This document shows positions 34,641 to 45,206 of a stretch of DNA of 64,000 nt, piece by piece (position 1 is the stretch's first letter; every line of letters begins with the position of its first letter). A model generated the notes under the pieces. It was not told the DNA's origin. It did not search any database and saw only the letters and a list, made by a program, of their open reading frames with translations. The DNA is from Polymyxa betae (Eukaryota > Endomyxa > Phytomyxea > Plasmodiophorida > Plasmodiophoridae), in NCBI GenBank assembly GCA_003693705.1, contig RBZT01000564.1, forward strand, positions 1-64,000. Reading direction: 5' to 3'. The translations under genes were made by a program, and so were the position numbers.

Positions 34641-36166
34641 ATGATCGGCGATCTCATCGTCACCATCACCCTATTGGTGGCGCTCTCTGTAGTCACCCTA
34701 GCAGCCGCCATCCTGCTCGTCATCAAATTCGGACATCCCGATGACAAAAACGAAGCGCTCTGGCCGAAAACCGTCGTCATCCTGTCCCTGTATCTGGCCG
34801 CCGCCGCCGTCTTCGTCTTCCCATTAGATGTGTCAGCGACGGCCGATCCCAGGCTGAGATCGGTCATGTCGATCATTTGGTATGCGATCTTTGCGAGCGT
34901 GGCTTTACTGCTGCTGCTGGTCGTTCCTATTTCCATCTCGGTCTATGAAGACGCTGATGGTCATGCCTCGAAGAGCAAATTCGTCTCTGTGCTGTTTGGT
35001 CTCTTCCCGTTATTCCTGATAGGAATTCTCTCTGCCTGTTTATATCCCTTTTTCAGCAGCTATACGCTGTCGGCACAAGACGCTGAAAAAGTGACCGGGT
35101 CGTTCGACGCCGCCACGAAGACGACCATCGACTTCCTGCTGTTCGCCGTTGCCGTTCTGTCCATGATCGGCTGGGCCGCCTTCGCCTTGTTCGTTCCGAT
35201 CGGCCTGGTCGTGCTTCCGATGGATCTGATTAACGCCTTCGTGACGCGTCCGAAACCCATGACCGTCTCAGATTACAGCCGAGAAAAGGTTCAGATCGGT
35301 AATTTCGTCATTTCGTCACGTTTGTCGATATTTGAATGGGCGACGTTAGGTAGGAAAGCGACGCAGCTGCTGTCGCTAGCGAAAGACGAGCAGCAAAGCC
35401 GCGATCAGAATGGATTCCGCAAATCGAAGCTCTCCCGAGCCGAGCGGAAAGCGCAGGTCGCCCTCGAGATCGAAACATACGAGCTCAAGAAGCGACAGGC
35501 TTACCTTGAAGAGGCGTACGCTGGCAAACACCTTCGTTCTGCTTTCAGTCTAACAATGCTTTCAGGTATGCCCTTCGAGGCGGAAACCCGCTCTGGTATT
35601 TCTTCCAGCTGATTCTGGGAATCGTTTTGATGTTGATTACGGCGTCCTGGATTGTCCATACGACGATTTTCGTCCTATTCGGGGTCTCAACGGGCTTAAA
35701 TAGCGTTCTTTCTGGTCTGCAATCGTTCCCTGTAGGGAGCATCGTGTATTTTGCTGTACATGCGCTGTATCTATTAGCGGCTGCCGTCAAGGGAGCCTTT
35801 CGCTTCTCTCTCGGTTCGAGACAGTTGTCAATATACCCGATGGAGATCGGGAATACCTTGATGAACGCGTTCCTTGTGAACATCTGGCTGATTTTGGCGC
35901 TCGTGTTCCCTTTGATCCAGTTCTGTGCGATCTCGTTTAAGGAATACGCAAGCAGGACGGTCATCGATGGGATTGCGCTTCGCATCAACAATCTGCCGTT
36001 GTTCAAGAGCTTCGTCTTTTTCGACAATATTTACATCTACGTGATGGGCGGGATCATGTTCCTCACGCTTCTGATGACTTTGGCATGTCCAAGGAATACC
36101 ACCCATCAGCTTAGAAACCGGTTAAGGAACCGTATTGAGCTAAGGTCCGACATAGAATTAAGATAA
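34641..36166 (+). CDS. LMBR1-like multi-pass membrane protein
   Basis: Polytopic protein of the LMBR1/LMBD family (lipocalin-receptor-like; LMBD1 takes part in lysosomal cobalamin export). It starts at 34641 (MIGDLIVTITLLVALSVV), with an extracellular N-terminus and helices at roughly residues 5-27, 43-63, 77-100, 113-135 and 168-195. A cytoplasmic loop with RKATQLL, LSRAERKAQVALE and ELKKRQAYLEEAY follows, then a 51-bp intron (about 35518-35568) joining EEA to YALRGGNPLWYF in phase. Further helices lie in the second exon, ending near residue 490. The loop motif before the intron and the overall nine-helix layout are typical of the family. The exact orthology (LMBD1 or LMBD2) is not fixed. 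Confidence 0.82.
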
Positions 36167-36363
36167 ACCATATCTGAAAGGCTGCTTCACCTCTGGAAGG
36201 AACTGATTTCATCAGCTTGCCTCAGTATTGGCTCATCAGGTTGCCAGATGATGGCTGGGTTCCTATCCTCGATGAACTTCAAGCTATGTATTCGAATAGA
36301 CCGAGGCTGTACATGACAGCCTCCTAAAACAATGGGCGAAATCTTGTTCATCAATACCTTGTA
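36167..36363 (+). other. Short open stretch between convergent genes
   Basis: Between the LMBR1 stop and the NDUFS4 stop, plus-strand bases about 36183-36327 read without stops as a coding-like peptide containing LPQYWLIRLPDDGWVPILDE and end TAS-stop. No ATG opens it. It could be an alternative last exon of the LMBR1 gene or chance; no donor with the right phase was found. Confidence 0.25.
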
Positions 36364-36859
36364 TTATTTGGTAGTTTTCGGCTCACTTTCACTGGCTTTG
36401 CCTTTCCATTTGAAATTCGTCGCGTACGATTTCGGTTGTTTCTTCTTCAGATGAGGTTCCTGGACTCTGTACTTAATTCCGTGATTATCAGCGAACTGGA
36501 TCGCGCTGTCTTTTGTGTCGAATTTGATTCGAATAGATTGGAATGGGTCTCTAGACGAACTCCAGCCCTGTAGCCATCTGTTTATAGCAATCTCATCATC
36601 GAAGTGGAGAACCGACCGTCAATGGATTATTCCATCGCATCAAGGGTTCGAATTTTAAGAGCCACACAGATTGCTCCGTTCGTTTCGCTTGCTGCATAAC
36701 GGATGGAGCCGGAGCGACAATAATGGCTTCTCGGTTAGCGAGAGCTTCTGAGGCAGAAATGCCTGCTTGAAGAGCCAGAAACTCCTGTGGCGTCTTGGTT
36801 GACGACGCGGCCGACCCGGAGAATACTCGAACCCGACGAAGGGCGGCTGTCAGTATCAT
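36364..36859 (-). CDS. NDUFS4: NADH:ubiquinone oxidoreductase 18 kDa subunit (NDUFS4)
   Basis: Accessory subunit of mitochondrial complex I. The N-terminus (MILTAALRRVRVFSGSAASS) is Arg/Ser/Ala-rich without acids, as expected for a mitochondrial presequence. Conserved core: SVWLLKFEPLMRWNNPLTG joined to WSSSRDPFQSIRIKFDTK by removal of a 49-bp intron (about 36603-36555), then AIQFADNHGIKYRVQEPH and KKQPKSYATNFKWKGK. This matches the WENPLMGW...DP...KFDTKEEA...PKSYGANFSW pattern. Mature length (about 148 residues with presequence) is normal. The gene converges on LMBR1 and diverges from the U2 snRNA gene, with about 200 bp between their starts. Confidence 0.93.
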
Positions 36860-37061
36860 GGGAATAGAAACTCCAATCGTATGACGATAATCACCCCAAC
36901 CGAGAAATCAAAAAACTCTGGAAAAGGCACAAAATTTTTAGATTAAGTTTGTGCGTGAGTCCCCTAAGTACGCACCATGCCCAGATCGGTTATTTGTTAT
37001 GTCCCATAATGAGCAGCTTGAGGAGCGAGAGTATCTGAAGACCTTCGGCAAGGATGTAGAA

Positions 37062-37245
37062 GCAACCTTCTCGGCCTTTTGGCTAAGATCAAGTGTAGTA
37101 TCTGTTCTAGAACTCGTGACAAAGTTCTTGTCTCCACTGGGGACACTGTTCACGATTATTTTTGTCGCCAGATTATTGAGGCTCTGGCTTGCCATCCTCG
37201 ATGATCGCACGTGACCTCTGTGCGTTGCACTACAGCAGAGCGTCG
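37062..37245 (+). ncRNA. U2 snRNA: U2 spliceosomal snRNA
   Basis: Positions 37069-37108 match the nearly invariant U2 5' domain: stem I (ttctcggccttttggctaag) followed by the branch-point recognition core gtgtagtatctgttct. The rest folds as expected. Stem IIa pairs agaact with agttct (about 37109-37128), and IIb pairs gtctcc with ggggac (about 37130-37144). An Sm-type site (attatttttg, about 37155-37164) follows. Stem III pairs ccaga with tctgg (about 37168-37187), and stem IV pairs ctctg with cagag around a gttgcactac loop (about 37215-37240), like the U2B''-binding loop. This RNA pairs with intron branch sites. The 5' end is placed by comparison with plant and animal U2; the 3' end is approximate. 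Open frames crossing it (36951-37214 plus, 36938-37297 minus) are shadows. Confidence 0.93.
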
Positions 37246-37415
37246 CGGGTGCTGGTTGCACCAGCAGCACCAATAAAATTAAAACGAAATTGATCATTGC
37301 TAATTTCTTGTTTATTTAAAACATATATGCTCGAAATTCTGTAGATGTTCGCAGCTCTGTGCTATGATGATCAGTGCAACTATTCAAACACTCCTGGACC
37401 AAGTTGAAGTGAAGC

Positions 37416-40400
37416 TTACAACTTGCAGTTTCTCAATTCGTGCTTCGATACAGAAAACCTAAACAATTTACTAAGTAAAGGGAACAACTGGACAACGAAA
37501 ACTTCTAAATACTTGTGAACAGAATCAGGACCATCAGCGATACGAAGTGATCGGATTCCAGCCCTATTCCACGAAGATTAAACATGCAATATCAAGCTTT
37601 GCTCGTTCATTCAAACCAGAATTTTGGTAATGGAGAATCGGGCCCAACTCCTTCGGCTCCATGAACTTGAATTGCACGGTCAAGAACAGATAAGACAGCC
37701 TGAATGCAATGAAAATGATATACTTGAAGCCAATGTTGTATAAGTAGTATTACTCTTGGAACTGCAATTTTCACAATCGATAAAGCATGTCGAGCGTAAC
37801 GGTTTCCATGCGAATCGATAATTGCAGCTGTGTTCATAGCTAGAGCTCTGCATTGATCTAATTGTACGCGGCTACAGAAAACAGGTAATAAAGTGTCATG
37901 GAAACCGTTTTTGAATTTACCACTCAGCGATATCGTCAAGAATGACATCGTTGTTGAAGAATTTCTTATTAAAAGTGGATCTGCCTAAAGCGCCCTCTGT
38001 GATTAACTATACAGCATATTGCGAAATGCAAGAGACAGACATTTAGCCCGTTTACACAGAAGCTGAAGGGCGACTTCTCCAACACCTAATGCTCGCATGC
38101 AGTGATGGATTCTTCCGGGTCCGAGTCGAGCCTATCAGTAGAAAGTCAAAGACTTGATTCTAAAGTTCTGGTGAAAAACCTGAGCCATAGCAAATCCTTC
38201 TCCACGCTTGCCCAGAATGTTTGACAGAGGGACTCGAACATTGATCAAGCGAACTTCCGCATGCCCTAAGAACACAGAGTTTAATTTGCGATAACATTTC
38301 AAAAGAGATGTTGAACCTTCAGGGGCGTCATCGTAACCGAAGACTGTTAAGTGCCTTTGGATAATAACGCCAGGAGAGTCCACAGGTACCAAAATCATAG
38401 ATTGCTGTTTGAAAGGCGTCTTGCTTTCAGGATCGGTTTTTCCCATAACAATCATTATTTTACAATTGGGATGCATTGCGCCAGATGTCCACCATTTGCG
38501 GCCATTGATCACCCAATAATCGCCATCCTGAATCGTTCCATCAATTGGCCCACAGTTATCGCAGCATTACCTGCCTAATAGAGCATTGAATCTGGTTGGC
38601 ATCACTTGAAGCTACAAAGCGTTCTGTCATTGCGAAGCAGCTTCTAATCGAGCCGTCCAGTAATGGCATAAGCCATTTGCACTTTTGTTCTTTAGTTCCA
38701 TAACGAGCCAGCAACTCCATATTTCCAGTATCAGGTGCACTACAGTTGCAGGCCTAAAATAACGTTTTAAACCAATTAATCAAAGTTCAAATAGATTACA
38801 AACCTCAGGCGCTAAGAATATTGACGTCCCCATAATTTCACACAAAGGGGCATATTCTAAATTTGTTAATGGTTTGTGATGGAATCCCTCGAGCTCTATC
38901 GGGAAAGAAAGAAACAGGTTAAATAAGCCGCGCTGCTTAGCAGCAGATTTTAAAGACTCCATCACAGGAGGGATCTCCCAGCGATTTCTGTTAGAATTCT
39001 GCGGCAGAATAACATTCATTTGTTGTGTTTGATGGATCCCAAATGAAGCGAGACTGGGTACCTGTTGCTTAAAATATATTTGCTCTGAAGGATAAATGAC
39101 CGACTCCATGAAATCTAACAGTCGAGAGCGAACTTCGAAAAACCGGCTAGAAAATTGCATTCGGAAGGGTTCGAGCTGTAGTGAAAGCTTCCTCTCATCG
39201 AAATTGTCATTATACTTTACTAACTGTAAGCCGATCCCTGCAAGGACTGGGCATAGCTTGCCAATCTCCAGCGCCCTCTTGGAAGATGCGTTTCCTAACA
39301 GAGCACGTTTCATGACCCTGTCGAGAATTAGTTATGTAAGCGTGGTAGGTGAAAACGTTGTCCATACCCTTGACAGATAGCAGCAATTCTGAAACAAGCC
39401 AATGCCATTAAAGGTTGGATCTGCTTCGGGTTCGCAGGTCGGCCAGCAATCCTTGAGTATGCTAACCGAAGATCAGCCTCTTTTGGTATACCTGACTCCA
39501 TTTTTCCTAGGACACATTAGGAACAATTCAAGACAAACGCACCCCTACCTTCCAATGAAGCGATCCCAGGAATGTCTGGAAGATGGTACATTAGACAGAA
39601 ATAGGCTAGATCGCAAAATGGATCCCCAATTGTCGAAAGTTCCCAGTCTAGAACGGCAACGATCCTTGCTTGGTTGTCAGTACCACCTTAAGCAACGTTT
39701 GAAACTCCAAAACCTATCTTCCGTTGGATGAACAATGCAGTTATCTATTCGGAAATCTCCTAATCGTCTTTGTGAGGAGACATGATGATAGAGTTTGTGA
39801 GACCGACCGTGAACGAGCGAGCATTGAGAATAAGGAATCTCTTCTGGCAATGATTGCTCTAAGGACTTCAGTAACGCATCCATCTCTGGAACGTCAGATG
39901 TCTTGCTTGAGGCATACTGAATATCGGGTTAGATTCGATGATCGATGGCTACCAATTTTGCAACCTGACGAGCCCAAGTTTGCAGCTGCCGACGAGCATA
40001 TTGCTGCGGTTTGCCTCCAAAATGGTTGAAATACGTACTGAAATCAAACGAATGAATAGCAGCCAGAACGCGAACGGCATCACTGTAGATCGCAAAGCGA
40101 GAATCAGCCTACATCGGCTTAGAATTTGAAGTCTGCAGATGGAGCGTTACCTTTAATCCAGGTAGAGAAGGATCCTGAAAGATTCGGCCTGCAACGTATT
40201 CCATCACAAAAAACGGAGAGCCGATAACCGATCCGTCCATGCATAAATGGATCATAGTTGGCACAGGGACATCGGAATAACTTGAGCAATTTGAATATGT
40301 TGGCAGGGTATGATACTGCCTACCTTTTCAAGACCCTCATTACAGCAAATTCTCTTTCTATGGCATGTGCTGACGGCAGCAATCGGCCAAAAGGCTTTCT

Positions 40401-40610
40401 GCGAAGGACGACGCGATAACCACCAACGTTCAACATGTATGTTGGATTGCTTCCAAAATGAGTACTGATCATTTCCCATCAAAAAACACACCTTTGCCCG
40501 TGGGGAAACTTTCCAACCGACACCGGCCTGGCCTTAGGTATGACGCCTTGGGCTGTCAGGTATGGAACCAGCCGATCCAAAGAGATATCGACGCCAGTAG
40601 TTATTGCCAT
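37416..40610 (-). CDS. Acyl-CoA dehydrogenase fused to APH-like kinase domain (ACAD10/11)
   Basis: A two-part protein of the ACAD10/ACAD11 type, linked to oxidation of 4-hydroxy and long-chain acyl-CoAs. It starts at 40610 ([14 protein letters not shown]), followed by the aminoglycoside-phosphotransferase-like domain: [46 protein letters not shown], and the catalytic loop [13 protein letters not shown] made by removal of a 48-bp intron. The acyl-CoA dehydrogenase half has [62 protein letters not shown] and a C-terminus with [11 protein letters not shown]. There are many introns of about 45-60 bp. The HAD hydrolase domain of mammalian ACAD10 is absent, so the plan is that of ACAD11. Exon borders were traced only for part of the gene. 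Confidence 0.85.
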
Positions 40611-40786
40611 TGTGATTAGCTATAACTTTCTTTAGCCAAATGACTATCGGGAGAACCCCTTCATCAGATTTGACCCCAAAATGTAACACGCTGTTCTCTT
40701 CATAAGAAGGTACCGTTATGTTACAAATTGGGATGTTGGGGCTGACTTTGGGGTTACAGTGACAGAGCATCTTCGTGTATCATCTC

Positions 40787-41892
40787 ATGTCGACATCATT
40801 GCTGAGGCCAACGACCGATGAAGAGGCAAGCGATAATGGGGAGCTGGTTAGAAGAATTGACATGGGCCGCCGCAGGCTGGGAAAGTCAGAGAGTTCCGGT
40901 CAAGCCAGCTGTTTGCAGCGATGGCAGACGAGTTCAAGGATTCGGTCCTTATGCGAGAGGCACATGATGATGATCGTCTAATGTAATGTATCTTGAGCTG
41001 GATTTTGATTTCTGATAGACGACATCGATTTAGTGACGATGTTTACGTGCTAGAAACCTTAATCCGGAACAAGCATTGAAGATGTTTCGCGAGATGTTAC
41101 AATGGAGACAAAGCTTTGGCACAGACGATGCATTATCATGGAAATTTCCATTGATCCATAGGTGATGCAAATACCCAATACCTAAATGTTTGGTGTTTTA
41201 TATGTTTATCAGGATTAAAGAGCTCTACCCTCATGGCTATCACAAGTTTTCGAAATGTGGTATACCAGTATATATCGCCAGAGTTGGAATATTAAATACA
41301 GCCGAGCTTATGAGCATATCTAACGTCCCGGAATTGATTCGTCTTCATGTCCAATCAAGAGAATACGCCCGATCTGTTTTGTAAATGACTAAAACCAATT
41401 CTATATCACATTGCTGATGTAACTGTAGGTTTCCCCGAGCATCGCAACGGTCGAATCAGCTCATTGATCAACAAATCACGATTCTTGATATGAATGGCAT
41501 GTCTCTGTCACAATGCTCCAGGTTAGTCTACCAATATATCCAGGTAGACCGCATTGCTTAAGTTTATCTGCTGCCGTTTACATTCTTGCAGGAGACATCT
41601 GTTATCGACCAAAACTATTACCCAGAGATCCTTGCCCGGATGCTCATCATCAATGCCCCTATGTTATTCTCAGTAATCTGGAAAGTTGTGAAGCCTTGGA
41701 TTGAGGAGCGAGTCCAGAAAAAGGTCAATATTGATGTTTTTGCAAACCATTATCTGGTAAAGCGTTGACTATTGGTGCAGATTTTCATAACCAGTCAAAA
41801 AAAATGAATCTGAACTTCTGGATCTGATAGACGCTGACCAATTGCCAGACTTTTTAGGCGGAACTGACACTTCTTTTCTGACGACAGAGTAA
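40787..41892 (+). CDS. Sec14-like CRAL-TRIO lipid-binding protein (frame break)
   Basis: Spliced parts match the Sec14 order. N-terminal helices come from exon 1 (MSTSLLRPTTDEE...) joined by a 47-bp intron to FRSSQLFAAMADEFKD. Then come the CRAL-TRIO-N part RARNLNPEQALKMFREMLQWR, the lipid-binding fold KELYPHGYHKFSKCGIPVYIARVG, SQRSNQLIDQQITILDMNGMSL, and YYPEILARMLIINAPMLFSVIWKVVKPW. The C-terminus is LIDADQLPDFLGGTDTS. Such proteins bind or exchange phosphatidylinositol or other lipids. At about 41041-41055 the frame giving SDDVYVL does not connect with RARNLNPEQ. The expected L-R-F-L between them is missing, and a short gap beside a tacgtgct motif would explain it. It may be an assembly deletion or a disabled gene. 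Confidence 0.78.
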
Positions 41893-42308
41893 ACTGGAGT
41901 TGCAACAAGATGATCGCAACGATTAACCGCATTTTAGGGAGGAGTTGGAAATCAGGAACTTAGCTACCGTACTTTGCTAAAGTTTGTACCCGCCACTTGT
42001 AAATGGATTTGGTCCATGTAAATGACAACGCCAGACGATTATGAGTCCAGCCAGCCATAAATGAGATATCACTATAAAAATCATACAGAGGAATGGATGC
42101 CTTTTGGTACGGTAGGCTGAAATTATACAGAAAGGACGTAACGTTGAATGGCTATCAGTGTTGCCCATACAGGCGTTACCGTAGGTATCATAGGGCTCAT
42201 GGCTGCTCCTGCTGGTCTCAACTGACTAGTGACCTTACTGATCGCCTATAGAGAGACCTGAGGCCTGCGTTCCCTGCCAAATGATTTTATACTGAGTTGT
42301 CCTACTGG
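41893..42308. other. Spacer; weak minus-strand small membrane frame
   Basis: About 415 bp. A minus-strand frame near 42205-42140 begins MSPMIPTVTPVWATLIAIQ, faintly like the first helix of MAPEG proteins. The continuation (41977-42168, hydrophobic) does not keep the family motifs. Not called as a gene. Confidence 0.25.
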
Positions 42309-43761
42309 ATGGACGATGAGCAGCTCGACGAAGGCGCCGTGCCGCATGTGCGACCATCCGAAACCATTCGGATCAGGGAATCCCATGCGAAAGACGTTAT
42401 TGAGAAGGGTTTACTGTCGCTAACTCGCATCGAATCGCTTGTTAAGCACCTTAGCTTGACATTATTGGATTTTTCTGTCAATCTGAAGACGATCTGCTTT
42501 GAGGAAGAGCAGCGCTCGAGGGCGGCTATGCTTGATCTGGCGCCGGGAGCGTCGGAGCTCTGGACCGTCTTGCAGTCCTTAACGATGCTGCTTTCAGTAT
42601 CGCAAGAAAAGACTGCAGGCGAGTTAGTTGACGATTTTCTGAAACCTCTTGAAGAGATGCATATTCGCTTGGATGAGTCGAGAAGATGTCTCGAACTCTT
42701 AAAGCGTAATAGAAAGTTCGACGTTTTGGTTATTGAAACCCACGTTGAGAAGGAGAAGAAAGCATGCCTAAAAGCAATGAAATCGCTTCAGGTGCGTGGT
42801 TTATTCATTCTATGATTTCACTAAGCAAGTGTGCTCACAGAGCTCTGTAAAAGCATTGGTGGCATCGACGAATAGCTCTGGAATTTTCTCCAAAATGTCG
42901 CGTCGTCGATATGAGCGAGCAGTGAAGAAGAAGGTCCTCGAGGTTCAAGAGCTATTCCGGAAGTATCAAAATACGATCAATGGTTACAATCGGCAATTCG
43001 AGGAGTACGAACGCACGATTCAGACCCCTTTGCTCAACAGCATCCATATGCTAGAGGGCAAACGTCTTGAACTGCTGAAGCATTGCACAATCAATCTGGA
43101 AATATACTTATCCACCATAACGACTCCTGAGCAAGCCACCTCGATTCTGATGAAGAACGCGCTCGATTCCATCAACGAAGCAAAAGAGATGTCAACGACA
43201 CCTTCAACTCTTACCCAACACAAGCTTCAGTTTGTCTACGATTTACCTTGCTCTCCGGAGGCCTTCGATCATCATACATGGCCTGGAAGTTCAGGATTGG
43301 TTTGGTACAAGGGAAGCGTGCAAGAAGCCAGCATCAGAAAAAACAGCATCGATCGCAGGGGCACGATGCCTGATTTACGGACAGATTCTAGAAACGTTTG
43401 GGCTATCTCTCAAAGCGGCGATTCCGATCATGAATTCGATGATAATCTCAAGACCATTGAAGAAGATAATGTCGAACCTAAACCAACAGTAGCCACATTT
43501 TCGCTTGTCAAGCCGAAGCCCATTGGTCACTGGCATGAAGGTGAAATATCTGCCAAGTCACATTCAATTTGGCACGCAAACGGTCCAGGCTTTAGGAAAG
43601 AATCCGATCCTCCTGGTAAAGTCACCTTGTTCAAACAATCAACAAGCTCAAAGGTTATTAGCACACCTGCAGTCAGTGATATCACTAATGACCTATCTCA
43701 TTTAACTCTAAGCCGTCCTGCTCTGCAAAGACCAAGGCAGCGACACCGTACTGCCAAATAA
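42309..43761 (+). CDS. F-BAR domain protein
   Basis: A curved-membrane-binding, coiled-coil protein, likely linked to endocytosis or the actin cortex. The start ATG is 42309 (MDDEQLDEGAVPH). The N-terminal half is helical with heptads: KDVIEKGLLSLTRIESL, VNLKTICFEEEQRSRA, VDDFLKPLEEMHIRL. A 49-bp intron (about 42792-42840) joins KSLQ to SSVKALV. The second part holds RRRYERAVKKKVLEVQELF, YNRQFEEYERTIQTPLLNS, MLEGKRLELLKHCTINL, typical of F-BAR helices 3-4. The C-terminal 190 residues are low-complexity and Ser/Lys-rich (LVKPKPIGHWHEGE) with no SH3 domain. The F-BAR assignment rests on pattern (YExx...E+LR), not on a search. Confidence 0.7.
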
Positions 43762-43901
43762 ATAACCTTCAACAATGTTTATACACACAAACCTAGGATT
43801 TAAACTTCTTTTCATTAATTAAGATACACCAAAGGACATCGTTATTTACTGGCAGACAATCAATCATTGATTAAATTTATTGGAATCTACTGGTAGGTGA
43901 A

Positions 43902-45065
43902 TCAAGCAGCAATAACGTCTTCTTCAGCCTTGGCTTTCTTTAACAAAGCAGAGTCGGTCACTTCTTCACGACCACGCTTCTTGTTGTGTTTGCCCTGACG
44001 GCTGCCGACCTTCTTATTAAAAGGCAAAGCAGCACGAGCAGCGGTTTCAGCATGGACCTTCGCCCAATATTTCTCGTGTTCTTCAGCAGCCAAGACGCTG
44101 GCCTCCAGAACGTTCTCTCCAATTTTGACATTGCCTTCAGCGACTTTGTCAACGACTTGTTTGGCAACCTCAGCCGAGGCAAATCGGATCGTAGCGAACT
44201 TCGAATCGCCATAGAAGTCAACATACTTGACCTGTCCCAATTCGGAGAAGATCGCTTTCAGATCATTCTTGGTCACTCCTTCAAGGTTGCCGGTGACACG
44301 GACAAGACGGCCAATCTCACGCTGGACATTGTCCTCTTTGGCAGGTTCATCAGGGGTGGCTGCGGCGCCACCAGTTGAACCCTTCTTGCCCTTTCGCAGA
44401 GTCTGGCTCCATTCCTTCCATTCGGCCATGGTCAGAGCGTACATCGGCTTGGGCTTAGCCTCAGATTCCTTCTCGGCTTCAGCGGACATGCTCTCCTCAG
44501 CTTCAGTCTGCTTGTTCTCTTCAGCTTCAGTCGGCTTGTTGTCTTCAGCTTCAGGCGTAGCCTCAGTAGAGGGCTTCCTTGGGATGGCAGCAACCAACTT
44601 AGCGACAGCTTCTGGGGTCGTGAATTCGACGAAAGCGAATCCGCGGTGGCCACGTTCTGATTCGTTTTTGTGTTTTGGGATACGAACCAAGGTGACGTCC
44701 CCGAACTGTGAAAGGTAAGCCTTCAGCGACTCGATAGTGGCATCAGCTGGGATTCGGTTTAGATAGGCAGTGCAAGCCTTCACCTGGTCATTAGATACAG
44801 CAGTGTCGACGAAGGGAGTCACACGGGAGATGGCGTCCCGGCTTTCGTTCAATTTGAGAAACTGGGATTCATTGGCGATGGCATCCGCTACAACATTGGC
44901 TTCGGTAGTGAGTGTTTTCAGACGGTTGAAAGTCAGAAAGACGCTGACGGGAATGAAGCCATCGGTATGTTCTTTCAGCTTCTCCTGCATAAATTTGTCA
45001 CGACGCAGGTTGGCATCGCTGAAATAGAATTCGATCTGGCGGGCGACCTTGGCAGCGTTGTCCAT
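43902..45065 (-). CDS. La-type RNA-binding protein (lupus La / LARP7 class)
   Basis: Intronless gene of 387 residues. Start ATG 45065 gives MDNAAKVARQIEFYFSDANL, the La motif helix, followed by FIPVSVFLTFNRLKTLT. The first RRM follows (AYLNRIPADATIESLKAYL, GHRGFAFVEFTTPEA), then an acidic/charged linker with imperfect EAEENKQTEAEE repeats. The C-terminal xRRM (RLVRVTGNLEGVTKNDLK, KFATIRFASAEVAKQVV) has the extra helix with LAAEEHEKYWAKV. The tail is basic (KKVGSRQGKHNKKRGREE), consistent with a nuclear signal. La protects the 3' oligo-U ends of new RNA polymerase III transcripts. Size fits genuine La better than longer LARP7 proteins, but the two cannot be cleanly separated here. Confidence 0.9.
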   Translation of the reverse strand: MDNAAKVARQIEFYFSDANLRRDKFMQEKLKEHTDGFIPVSVFLTFNRLKTLTTEANVVADAIANESQFLKLNESRDAISRVTPFVDTAVSNDQVKACTAYLNRIPADATIESLKAYLSQFGDVTLVRIPKHKNESERGHRGFAFVEFTTPEAVAKLVAAIPRKPSTEATPEAEDNKPTEAEENKQTEAEESMSAEAEKESEAKPKPMYALTMAEWKEWSQTLRKGKKGSTGGAAATPDEPAKEDNVQREIGRLVRVTGNLEGVTKNDLKAIFSELGQVKYVDFYGDSKFATIRFASAEVAKQVVDKVAEGNVKIGENVLEASVLAAEEHEKYWAKVHAETAARAALPFNKKVGSRQGKHNKKRGREEVTDSALLKKAKAEEDVIAA

Positions 45066-45206
45066 TTTTTCTACCAAATAGATTCTGATCGGACCTAGCC
45101 AATCAAGCAGAATCGAGGGCCAAAATACACAAGCTCCGAGATTAATTTTACGGAGTCCGCCACGGTGGTAATGAGAGAATTTTTTTCAAATTTTCCAGTT
45201 TTATTC

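Noticed and set aside
36938-37297. Minus-strand 119-codon frame with a signal-peptide-like start, and plus-strand frame 36951-37214
   Set aside because: Both cross the U2 snRNA gene; the RNA sequence and pairing explain the region and neither frame shows a protein family.
41977-42205. MAPEG-like small membrane protein on the minus strand
   Set aside because: Only the first helix looks similar; the conserved loop and later helices are missing, and no intron model repairs this.
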